Source of the DNA: Pedobacter sp. UBA1654 | Lineage (GTDB): Bacteria; Bacteroidota; Bacteroidia; Sphingobacteriales; Sphingobacteriaceae | DNA length: 5,872 nt | Assembly (NCBI GenBank): GCA_002320935.1 | Contig: DCLG01000034.1 | Coordinates: forward strand, 4,665-10,536 | Direction of reading: 5' to 3' | Part shown: in pieces, positions 1 to 5,872 of the stretch | Position numbering within the stretch: the first letter of the stretch is position 1 | Layout of the letters: each line of letters starts with the position of its first letter | Translations under genes and position numbers: made by a program | The notes under the pieces: generated by a model | Databases searched by the model: none | Seen by the model: the letters and a program-made list of their open reading frames with translations, nothing else | Told to the model about the DNA's origin: nothing

Positions 1-1298
1 TCAACAAACTTTTCAAAATTATCTGGCTGTGTTTCGAATTCAATGATCCATTCGTGCCCCCCAACATCAGAGCCTTTAAAATAAATGGGACAAGCAGTGT
101 AGTCCTTGAATTTGGCACCCGTACTTTTACAGGCTTGACTAATTGCACGCTCGGCATTGTCAATAATGACCTCTTCGCCAAATGCATTGATAAAATGTTT
201 CGTTCTTCCAGTGATCTTAATGCGGAACGGGTAAATAGAAGTAAATTGAATCGTATCTCCGATCATATAGCGCCATAAACCTCCATTTGTCGAAATAATT
301 ATTGCATAGTTCTTATGCAGCTCCACTTCATCAAGTGAAAGCGTCCTTGGGTTTTCGGTATCAATATGTTCCAGGGGTAAAAACTCGTAGTAAATACCAT
401 AATCCAGCATTAACAGCATCTCATCAGAATTGACCTGATCCTGTATGCCAAAGAAACCTTCAGAGGCATTGTAGGTTTCCAAATAGTACATGTAATCACA
501 TGGAATGAGTTCCCGGAACTGATCGCGGTATGGTGCGAAGTTCACTGCGCCGTGGAAATATAGCTCCAGATTTGGCCAGACTTCCAGCAGGTTTTTCTTG
601 CCTGTAATTTCAAGCACCTTTTTAGCGAGCACGAGGGTCCAGGTAGGTACACCAGAAATGTTGGTTACATTTTCTTTGATGGTTGCCTCTGCCATTTTCT
701 CCATCTTCTCTTCATAGTTGTCCATCAGTGCTATGGAGATGGCCGGGGTGCGGTAATATTCTGCCCACATTGGAAGGTTTTTGATCAGTACCGCGGAAAG
801 ATCACCATAAAAAGAGTTGTCATTAAGCTGATTGATCTGGTGACTACCACCCAATACAAGCCCTTTACCAGTTAGGATTTGGTTGCTAGGCCTGTTATTG
901 CAGAAAATGGAGAGCAAATCTTTACCTCCTTTGAAATGGCATTCCTGTAACGACTCTTCAGAAACTGGAATGAACTTGCTTCTGTCACTGGTTGTACCGG
1001 AAGATTTGGCAAACCACTTGATCTCTGTCGGCCAAAGGATGTTCTGTTCGCCTTTGAGCATACGCTCAATGTAAGGCTTTAGTGTGTCGTAGCTTTGGAT
1101 GGGTACCCGGTCCTTGAACTGATCGGGGGTGTCTATAGAATTATAATCATATAGTCGGCCCCATTCTGTGTCTGAGGCTGTTGTAATTAACTCGTGAAAC
1201 CATTCTTCCTGGACATCCAGCGGATATTTCATGAAAAGCTCAATCTGGTGGACGCGCTTCTTCATGTACCAGGTGAAAAGAGAGTTGACTATCGCCAT
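1..1298 (-). CDS. GH3-family acyl-adenylate-forming protein, 3' end cut by window edge
   Basis: The frame is open from the ATG at 1298 to the left edge: 432 complete codons, no stop, and two leftover bases. Bacterial GH3 proteins are about 500 residues, so roughly the last 70 are missing. Visible motifs are an ATP-binding loop SSGTTSDRSK at residues 99-108, YNASEG at 276-281, the YMIGD adenylate-contacting motif at 344-348, and GRTKHFINAFGE at 364-375, the hinge into the C-terminal domain. These match the adenylating fold shared by plant GH3 (JAR1-type) enzymes, which join acyl acids to amino acids through an acyl-AMP. I see no signal peptide or membrane segment, so it should be cytosolic. 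The acyl substrate in bacteria is unknown and nothing here implies auxin. The start gives MAIVNSLFTWYMKKR, a typical N-terminus for this family in Bacteroidota. It lies 18 bp downstream of lptB, probably in the same transcript. Family is confident; substrate is not. Confidence 0.93.
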   Translation of the reverse strand, partial: MAIVNSLFTWYMKKRVHQIELFMKYPLDVQEEWFHELITTASDTEWGRLYDYNSIDTPDQFKDRVPIQSYDTLKPYIERMLKGEQNILWPTEIKWFAKSSGTTSDRSKFIPVSEESLQECHFKGGKDLLSIFCNNRPSNQILTGKGLVLGGSHQINQLNDNSFYGDLSAVLIKNLPMWAEYYRTPAISIALMDNYEEKMEKMAEATIKENVTNISGVPTWTLVLAKKVLEITGKKNLLEVWPNLELYFHGAVNFAPYRDQFRELIPCDYMYYLETYNASEGFFGIQDQVNSDEMLLMLDYGIYYEFLPLEHIDTENPRTLSLDEVELHKNYAIIISTNGGLWRYMIGDTIQFTSIYPFRIKITGRTKHFINAFGEEVIIDNAERAISQACKSTGAKFKDYTACPIYFKGSDVGGHEWIIEFETQPDNFEKFV

Positions 1299-1316
1299 GT
1301 TTTATATTTGGTTAGT

Positions 1317-2051
1317 TTACAGCGTTTTTTTTCGTAAAACAAAATTAGATCCCAGGTACACTTTCTTTACCATTTCATTAGCCGCCAGCACTTCGGGTGT
1401 GCCAGATTCAAGTATTTTACCTTCAAATAAAAGGTAAGCCCTGTCAGTAATTGAAAGTGTTTCCTGAACGTTGTGATCTGTGATCAATATACCGATATTT
1501 TTCTCTTTTAGTCTGGCAACGATGGTTTGAATTTCCTCCACCGCAATTGGATCAACACCAGCGAAGGGTTCATCGAGTAAAATGAAGTTCGGATTAGCAG
1601 CAAGCGCTCTGGCGATCTCCGTACGGCGCCTTTCACCGCCGGATAAAAGGTCACCGCGGTTTTTACGAACCTTATGTAAGCTGAATTCGTTAATCAGCTC
1701 TTCGAGTTTTTCATGACGTTCTTCCTTATTCAGTTCAGTCATTTCTAAAATCGCCATAATGTTGTCTTCTACAGACAACTTCCGGAATACAGATGCTTCC
1801 TGAGCAAGGTATCCAATTCCCTTTTGTGCTCTGCGGTACATGGCATCTTTAGTAATATCTTCATCCTCTAAAAAGATCTTTCCCTCATTCGGTTTAATCA
1901 GACCTACAATCATGTAGAAAGAAGTCGTTTTTCCAGCGCCATTAGGGCCCAGCAAACCAACAATTTCTCCCTGACTTACACTGAAGGACACGTCGTTAAC
2001 CACGGTCCGCTGTTTATATTTTTTTATTAGATGCTCAGCTCTTAATATCAT
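1317..2051 (-). CDS. lptB: LPS export ABC transporter ATP-binding protein LptB
   Basis: This 244-residue protein is the cytoplasmic ATPase that, with the LptFG membrane pair, extracts lipopolysaccharide from the inner membrane and drives it along the Lpt bridge to the outer membrane. All nucleotide-binding elements are present: Walker [10 protein letters not shown] at 35-43 with Lys41, Q-loop Gln84 in YLAQE, signature LSGGE at 136-140 followed by [10 protein letters not shown], Walker B FILLDEP with catalytic Glu161, D-loop GVDP at 165-168, and switch His193 in TDHNV. The signature-region arrangement, [12 protein letters not shown] and the TDHNVQETL segment are characteristic of LptB rather than of general ABC ATPases. 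Length matches the usual 240 or so. The ATG is 5 bp after the recJ stop, so translation is probably coupled; GH3 follows 18 bp downstream. The lptC, lptA and lptFG genes are not in the window. The C-terminus is encoded across an A8 run but ends in the expected place. Confidence 0.96.
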   Translation of the reverse strand: MILRAEHLIKKYKQRTVVNDVSFSVSQGEIVGLLGPNGAGKTTSFYMIVGLIKPNEGKIFLEDEDITKDAMYRRAQKGIGYLAQEASVFRKLSVEDNIMAILEMTELNKEERHEKLEELINEFSLHKVRKNRGDLLSGGERRRTEIARALAANPNFILLDEPFAGVDPIAVEEIQTIVARLKEKNIGILITDHNVQETLSITDRAYLLFEGKILESGTPEVLAANEMVKKVYLGSNFVLRKKTL

Positions 2052-2056
2052 TTATT

Positions 2057-3760
2057 TCAATAATCAGTGTTGATTCCTTTTATGTTCAGCTGTATACGAT
2101 GCTGATCTTTCCAGACGTTCTCCTCTATCGTATAACACATGGAAAACAGTTTTCCTGGCATTAGTATATGCTCGTACTCAGCAAGACCGAAGCCAATACA
2201 GTCAAAAATAGGCGAATTTTGTTGTTTTACACTTAATTTGATGTGATTGTCGCCCACGATGAACACCCTGCCTACCAATTCTAAGCCATGACTTACAAAT
2301 ACAGGTGCCATATTCCCCGGGCCAAAAGGGGCCATCTGGGCAATGATGCGTTGGAACTTAGCGGTAATCTGGTTAAGTTGAATCTCGGTATCAATTCCAA
2401 TTTCGGGACATAACATTGCCTCGGTGATCGTAGCAGCAACTGTCTGTTCAAAACGCTCTGAAAACTCGTCAAGGTTTTCCGGCAACATAGACAATCCTGC
2501 TGCAAATTTATGTCCGCCAAATTGCACCAGTAAATCGGAACAGCTTAACAATGCTTCATAGAGGTCAAAACCTGGTACAGACCTTGCCGAGCCTGTGAGG
2601 TAGCCATTTGAATGGGTTAACACGATGGTCGGTCTAAAGTACGTTTCTGTGAGCCTGGATGCGACAATACCGATTACGCCTTTGTTCCAAGTTTCGTTGT
2701 AAACAACGGTCGTCTTCTTATTCATGAGAATCTCACAAGTACCGATCAGCTCTAGTGCTTCAGCGGTAATGTTTTGATCGGAGGTTTTTCTTTCCGTGTT
2801 CTGCAGGTTTATCAATAGGCTTTGCACATCAGCACTTTCCTTTTCCTCACAAAGCATCATTTTAACAGCTTCACGTGCGTGGTCCATTCGGCCAGCAGCA
2901 TTTATCCGCGGGGCAAGTGTAAACACAACATCGGTAAGCGTAAAAGATTTCTTACGGCCTGTTGTCTCCATTAAAGCTTTCAGTCCTGTGCATGGATTGG
3001 TGTTAAGCTGTATGAGCCCATGGTAAGCCAGAATCCGGTTTTCATCAACCACAGGTACAATGTCTGCCGCAATGCTTACCATCACCAAATCCATATACTT
3101 CTCGTAACATCCGGCAGCAAGTCCGTGCGTCATGCAATAGGCCTGTGCAAGTTTAAAGCCTATGCCGCAGCCTGCAAGTTCCTTGAATGGATAGTCGCAA
3201 TCCGAACGTTTCGGGTCAAGGACCGCAACCGCAGCAGGAAGGGTTGTGCCCGGTAAATGATGGTCACAAATAACAAAATCTACCCCAAGTGTATTGGCGT
3301 AGTCTATCATTTCAACAGATTTGATCCCGCAGTCTAAAGCTATGATTAACGTAAATTGGTTCTCCGAGGCATAGTCAATGCCCTGTTTAGAAATTCCGTA
3401 ACCTTCTTTATGGCGGTCGGGAATGTAGTATTCGATTTCTGTTGTAAACTGTTTAAAGAAACTGTAAGCGAGTGTTACGGCTGTTGTACCGTCTACATCG
3501 TAATCGCCGTAAATGAGAATACGCTCATCAGATGCAAGTGCAAGATCGATCCGTTCAATCGCCTTGTCCATATCTTTCATCAGAAAGGGGTCATGCAGAT
3601 CCTTTAGTGAAGGACGGAAAAAGTACCTGGCTTCATCAAAGGTGTTAATGCCTCGCTGTACCAGTACTTCAGCAAGGCTTGTGTCTATATTCAACTGTTG
3701 TGCAAGCAAAGCTCTGATTTCCTTATCGCCGGCTTCGGCTTGCACCCATCTTTTTTTCAT
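2057..3760 (-). CDS. recJ: Single-stranded-DNA-specific 5'-3' exonuclease RecJ
   Basis: RecJ degrades single-stranded DNA from the 5' end in RecF-pathway recombination, mismatch repair and fork processing. The 567-residue product has the full DHH-DHHA1-OB layout. Motif I is YGDYDVDGTT at 84-93, with metal-binding Asp86, Asp88 and Asp90. Further metal-site residues are Asp143 in ALDCG, the DHH triplet 166-168, and Asp233 in AADIV. RINAAGR at 285-291 and the DHHA1 motif GGHKFAAG at 415-422 follow, then a C-terminal OB-like region from about 450 onward. No catalytic residue is missing and the length is normal. I start it at the ATG at 3760 (MKKRWV), the usual kind of N-terminus for this family in Bacteroidota; a TTG two codons upstream (3766) is also in frame but less likely. 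No Shine-Dalgarno sequence is visible, as expected in this phylum. It is the first gene of the recJ-lptB-GH3 cluster. Confidence 0.97.
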   Translation of the reverse strand: MKKRWVQAEAGDKEIRALLAQQLNIDTSLAEVLVQRGINTFDEARYFFRPSLKDLHDPFLMKDMDKAIERIDLALASDERILIYGDYDVDGTTAVTLAYSFFKQFTTEIEYYIPDRHKEGYGISKQGIDYASENQFTLIIALDCGIKSVEMIDYANTLGVDFVICDHHLPGTTLPAAVAVLDPKRSDCDYPFKELAGCGIGFKLAQAYCMTHGLAAGCYEKYMDLVMVSIAADIVPVVDENRILAYHGLIQLNTNPCTGLKALMETTGRKKSFTLTDVVFTLAPRINAAGRMDHAREAVKMMLCEEKESADVQSLLINLQNTERKTSDQNITAEALELIGTCEILMNKKTTVVYNETWNKGVIGIVASRLTETYFRPTIVLTHSNGYLTGSARSVPGFDLYEALLSCSDLLVQFGGHKFAAGLSMLPENLDEFSERFEQTVAATITEAMLCPEIGIDTEIQLNQITAKFQRIIAQMAPFGPGNMAPVFVSHGLELVGRVFIVGDNHIKLSVKQQNSPIFDCIGFGLAEYEHILMPGKLFSMCYTIEENVWKDQHRIQLNIKGINTDY

Positions 3761-3822
3761 TTGCAATAGATTGTTTAGCTCAGGTCAAGAACATGCGAAA
3801 ACCGCAATAATAAGCCTGCATT

Positions 3823-3853
3823 TTCGCTAAGCTACCGCGGTTTCTTATCTTTG
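3823..3853 (+). promoter_or_regulatory. Bacteroidota-type promoter for the metallo-hydrolase gene
   Basis: TATCTTTG at 3846-3853 is an exact match to the TAnnTTTG -7 element used by the primary sigma factor of Bacteroidota. A degenerate -33 element (TTCG, one base off TTTG-like) lies at 3823-3826, leaving a 19-bp spacer, within the known range. Transcription would start near 3860, giving an AT-rich leader of about 50 nt before the TTG start at 3910. The -7 match is seen directly; the -33 element and start site are inferred. Confidence 0.6.
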
Positions 3854-3873
3854 CAGCCTGATTCGTAAAGATA
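3846..3873. repeat. 7-bp inverted repeat overlapping the -7 element
   Basis: TATCTTT (3846-3852) is repeated in inverted form as AAAGATA (3867-3873) with 14 bp between. The left arm is the -7 box of the hydrolase promoter. Read on the minus strand, the right arm gives TATCTTTA, one base from the -7 consensus and pointing toward recJ. It could be a weak recJ promoter, an operator-like site, or chance; no -33 TTG is visible for the minus-strand reading. Confidence 0.35.
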
Positions 3874-3909
3874 TCATTAATTATTCTTCTTATTAAATAT
3901 CTACATTCA

Positions 3910-4674
3910 TTGAAAGTTTTCACCTTAAACGAAGGATCCTATTCTGTAGATGCTTCCAAAAAATTTGTTCCATTTAATCCGGAAACCGACAATCCGAAAG
4001 ATCGTAAAGGTTCATTATTCATACACGTACAACCTTTCCTGGTTCAACTAAACAATTCTTTGTTACTGCTGGATACCGGGCTCGGCTACAGTGATGAGCA
4101 TGGGCAGCTGATTTTGCATAACAACATCAGGAAGGCAGGCTTTGAACCGGATGACGTAGAGTATGTATTGATGTCGCACCTGCACTTTGACCATGCGGGG
4201 GGAATGATCCACCGTGTTGGCGACGAGATGGAGTTAAGTTTTCCACATGCAACATATCTGATTCAACGTGGTGAGTGGGAGGGGGCCTTCACCAACGCAT
4301 CTTCTTCGTACAAACCCGAGATTTTCGAATTTCTACAACGTAATGCCCAGCTGTCTTTTCTGGATGAAAGCGGAAGTTTCAATGAGCATATTCAATTTAA
4401 ACTCACTGGTGCACATACGCCTTATCACCAGGCATTCCTGATTACCGAAGGAGAAGAAAAAGTCTTTTTTGGAGGTGATGTATTGCCAGAGCCAGGAGAA
4501 TTGCAGCGTAAGTTTATTGCCAAGTACGACTACGACGGCAGGAAAGCGATGGAACTGCGGGATGTGTATGGAAAGAAAGCTGCAGCAGAAAACTGGAACT
4601 GTTTATTCTACCATGCTAAAACCAAATCTACAGGTCACATCAAGTATAACGAGGGGCAGTTTACAATTATATAG
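3910..4674 (+). CDS. MBL-fold metallo-hydrolase, lactonase-like
   Basis: The 254-residue product is a complete metallo-beta-lactamase-fold hydrolase. The dinuclear metal site is intact: HLHFDH at 90-95 (His90, His92, Asp94, His95), His169 in GAHTPYHQ, Asp190 in FFGGD, and His235 in FYHA. The fold's first strand-turn, LLLLDTGLG at 51-59, is also clear. This ligand order and the short length are shared by N-acyl-homoserine lactonases (AiiA/YtnP-like) and by other small-molecule esterases and lactonases, so the substrate cannot be named. No signal peptide is seen, so it is probably cytosolic. The start is TTG: no in-frame ATG exists between it and the upstream in-frame stop at 3859-3861, and MKVFTLNEGSYSVD fits the family's N-terminus. 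It has its own promoter and is divergent from recJ. Its TAG stop directly abuts the stop of the convergent response regulator. Fold is sure, function open. Confidence 0.92.
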   Translation: MKVFTLNEGSYSVDASKKFVPFNPETDNPKDRKGSLFIHVQPFLVQLNNSLLLLDTGLGYSDEHGQLILHNNIRKAGFEPDDVEYVLMSHLHFDHAGGMIHRVGDEMELSFPHATYLIQRGEWEGAFTNASSSYKPEIFEFLQRNAQLSFLDESGSFNEHIQFKLTGAHTPYHQAFLITEGEEKVFFGGDVLPEPGELQRKFIAKYDYDGRKAMELRDVYGKKAAAENWNCLFYHAKTKSTGHIKYNEGQFTII

Positions 4675-5076
4675 TTATTCGGCCAGGCTGTCAAATAATT
4701 CAATAAGTCTATTGATAGAAAGGGGTTTAGAGATAAATCCCTTTACTGTATTATAGGTTTTTGCTTTTTCGATATCGTTCTCATATACCGAACTGGATAG
4801 CATATACATGTCCACACGTTGTGCGATACCAAGTTTGTCGTAAGCTTCCAGGAATTCCCATCCATTAAGAACGGGCATATTAATATCGATCAATACCAAT
4901 TGCGGGAAATTTTCGCTATTTTCAGAAAGGGAACTCAGATAGTCTATAGCCAGTTGTCCATTTGTCTTGGCAACCATGTTGATGTTATAGCCCGTCTTTT
5001 CTACAATTTTCTTTATAATAAAGATGTTGATATCATCATCATCAATTACCAGCAAATCTATTTTTGAATCCATCAT
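4675..5076 (-). CDS. Stand-alone receiver-domain response regulator
   Basis: The 133-residue product is a single CheY-like receiver domain with no output domain. It has the acidic pocket DDDD at 12-15, phosphoacceptor Asp64 in LIDINMP, a serine at the Thr/Ser switch position (Ser94 in MLSSS), and conserved Lys117 in ISKPL. It should therefore be phosphorylated by a histidine kinase or phosphotransfer partner and act by protein contact, not by binding DNA. Single-domain regulators of this DDDxxN type are numerous in Bacteroidota. No kinase is encoded in the window, so its partner is unknown. Two adjacent ATG codons (5076 and 5073) could serve as start; the longer form is given. TATATTTA at 5108-5115 on the minus strand is a poor -7 match with no -33 TTG, so I do not call a promoter. 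Its stop abuts that of the convergent hydrolase gene. Confidence 0.94.
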   Translation of the reverse strand: MMDSKIDLLVIDDDDINIFIIKKIVEKTGYNINMVAKTNGQLAIDYLSSLSENSENFPQLVLIDINMPVLNGWEFLEAYDKLGIAQRVDMYMLSSSVYENDIEKAKTYNTVKGFISKPLSINRLIELFDSLAE

Positions 5077-5146
5077 TGATATTGAAAACAGGGATTGGTA
5101 TAATGTCTAAATATATAAATTAGAAGCGAATTTGATTAAGAATGTT

Positions 5147-5183
5147 AAAAAAAGGGCCATTCGTATCCAATGGCCCTTTTTTT
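5147..5183 (-). terminator. Symmetric intrinsic terminator after gcvP
   Basis: A perfect inverted repeat pairs seven A plus GGGCCATT (5147-5161) with AATGGCCC plus seven T (5169-5183) around a 7-nt loop. Read on the minus strand it begins 3 nt after the gcvP stop codon and ends in a U7 tract, a textbook Rho-independent terminator. The A and T tracts make it equally competent on the plus strand, so it may also stop readthrough from the left. It insulates the response regulator from gcvP transcription. Confidence 0.93.
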
Positions 5184-5185
5184 AT

Positions 5186-5872
5186 TTAAGCAAGTTCTTC
5201 TGAGTAGCTCTCTATTGGAGGGCAAGCACATACCAATGACCTGTCACCGTAAGAGTCGTTAACACGACCAACAGCAGGCCAGAATTTATGATCTGCAACG
5301 TATGGCAGTGGGAAAGCAGCAGTTTTCCTGCTGTATGGGTGTTCCCAAACATCACCTGTAACAGTTACTGCAGTGTGTGGAGCGTTCTTCAACGGGTTAT
5401 CTGCCTTATCAGATACACCACTTTCAACTTCAGATATTTCTTTTCTAATGCTGATCATCGCTTCGCAAAATCTGTCAAGCTCATGTTTAGGCTCGCTTTC
5501 AGTTGGCTCAACCATCAAAGTTCCGGCAACCGGGAAGGAAACAGTTGGAGCATGGAAGCCATAGTCCATTAAACGTTTAGCAATATCAACAACCTCAATT
5601 CCGAAAGCTTTGAAAGCTCTGCAATCCAGGATCATCTCATGTGCACAACGGCCCTGGCTTCCTGAATATAACACCGGGTAGTGTTGCTCCAGACGTGCCT
5701 TCATGTAATTGGCATTTAAGATGGCATATTTTGTTGCTGCAGTTAATCCTTCGCCGCCCATCATCGCGATATAAGCATGTGAAATGATCAGGATGGAAGC
5801 TGAACCCCATGGGGCAGCAGAAACTGCGTGTATAGATTTCTCATTGTTGATGTCTACAACTGCGTGACCAGG
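5186..5872 (-). CDS. gcvP: Glycine dehydrogenase (decarboxylating) P-protein, C-terminal 228 residues
   Basis: The frame is open from the right edge to the TAA at 5186-5188, giving 228 residues of a protein normally about 950-960 long, so only the last quarter is here. GcvP is the PLP-dependent subunit of the glycine cleavage system: it decarboxylates glycine and passes the aminomethyl group to lipoyl-GcvH. Segments typical of its C-terminal part are [20 protein letters not shown] followed by [42 protein letters not shown] and the tail [18 protein letters not shown]. The PLP-binding lysine lies upstream, outside the window. A Met at 5764 is internal (in AMMGGEGL) and is not a start. Codon phase is intact to the last base of the window. 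It ends 3 nt from a strong terminator, so it is probably the last gene of its transcript. Confidence 0.97.
   Translation of the reverse strand, partial: PGHAVVDINNEKSIHAVSAAPWGSASILIISHAYIAMMGGEGLTAATKYAILNANYMKARLEQHYPVLYSGSQGRCAHEMILDCRAFKAFGIEVVDIAKRLMDYGFHAPTVSFPVAGTLMVEPTESEPKHELDRFCEAMISIRKEISEVESGVSDKADNPLKNAPHTAVTVTGDVWEHPYSRKTAAFPLPYVADHKFWPAVGRVNDSYGDRSLVCACPPIESYSEELA

Noticed and set aside
1..1298. Auxin-related function for the GH3 protein
   Set aside because: The family name comes from plant genes induced by auxin. The sequence shows only the adenylating fold, and nothing in the window supports auxin as substrate.
1325..1332. A8 run (minus strand) near the lptB end, fitting an A_AAA_AAA slippery heptamer
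   Set aside because: A -1 shift would reach a stop after a few codons, adding only about two residues, and no stimulatory structure is seen. Programmed frameshifting has no evident purpose here.
872..1437. Short open frames of 63-68 codons on both strands over the GH3 and lptB region
   Set aside because: They are out-of-frame or antisense to GH3 and lptB, which account for the region with intact motifs.
3513..3830. A 105-codon plus-strand open frame opposite the recJ 5' end
   Set aside because: It lies almost wholly antisense to the well-supported recJ coding sequence, shows no recognisable domain, and has the composition of a reverse-frame shadow.
4700..4715. TCAATA/TATTGA 6-bp hairpin with a 4-nt loop near the response-regulator 3' end
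   Set aside because: The stem is short and AU-rich, sits inside the coding region, and has no following T tract on either strand, so it is not a credible terminator.
4469..4756. A 95-codon plus-strand frame across the hydrolase/response-regulator junction
   Set aside because: It overlaps two strongly supported genes in other frames and has no protein-like features of its own.
1..5872. Defence island, mobile element, CRISPR array or other novel multi-gene system
   Set aside because: All genes belong to known housekeeping or common families, no repeats longer than terminator arms, transposase, integrase, tRNA or att-like sites were seen, and composition looks uniform throughout.

Overview
The window looks like ordinary chromosome from a Bacteroidota bacterium, most likely Sphingobacteriaceae (Pedobacter-like). 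The reasons are a TAnnTTTG-type -7 promoter element (TATCTTTG), no Shine-Dalgarno motifs before the genes, moderate GC, and protein sequences (bacterial GH3, RecJ, LptB, a lone receiver domain, GcvP) that read like those of that group. The taxonomic call comes from protein character and promoter style, not from a search.

Layout from left to right. Positions 1-3760 hold a tightly packed minus-strand cluster, transcribed right to left: recJ (single-strand DNA exonuclease), then lptB (ATPase of the lipopolysaccharide exporter) 5 bp later, then a GH3-family acyl-adenylating protein 18 bp later. The GH3 gene runs off the left edge after 432 codons. The 149-bp region 3761-3909 separates recJ from a plus-strand metallo-beta-lactamase-fold hydrolase (3910-4674) and carries that gene's probable promoter. 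The hydrolase converges with a minus-strand stand-alone response regulator (4675-5076), and the two stop codons abut with no base between them. A 109-bp gap (5077-5185) contains a near-ideal symmetric terminator. The rest is the 3' end of gcvP (glycine decarboxylase P-protein, minus strand), which continues beyond the right edge.

The genes do not form one pathway. The recJ-lptB-GH3 group is probably one transcription unit. It joins DNA repair, outer-membrane LPS transport and an uncharacterised adenylating enzyme, and the GH3-LptB pairing is the most functionally suggestive link. The hydrolase, response regulator and gcvP are probably separate units.

I found no mobile element, CRISPR array, tRNA or rRNA, and no clear evidence of an undescribed multi-gene system. 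Every coding frame inspected is intact. Two starts deserve attention: recJ is best started at the ATG at 3760, not the TTG two codons upstream, while the hydrolase appears to use a genuine TTG start.
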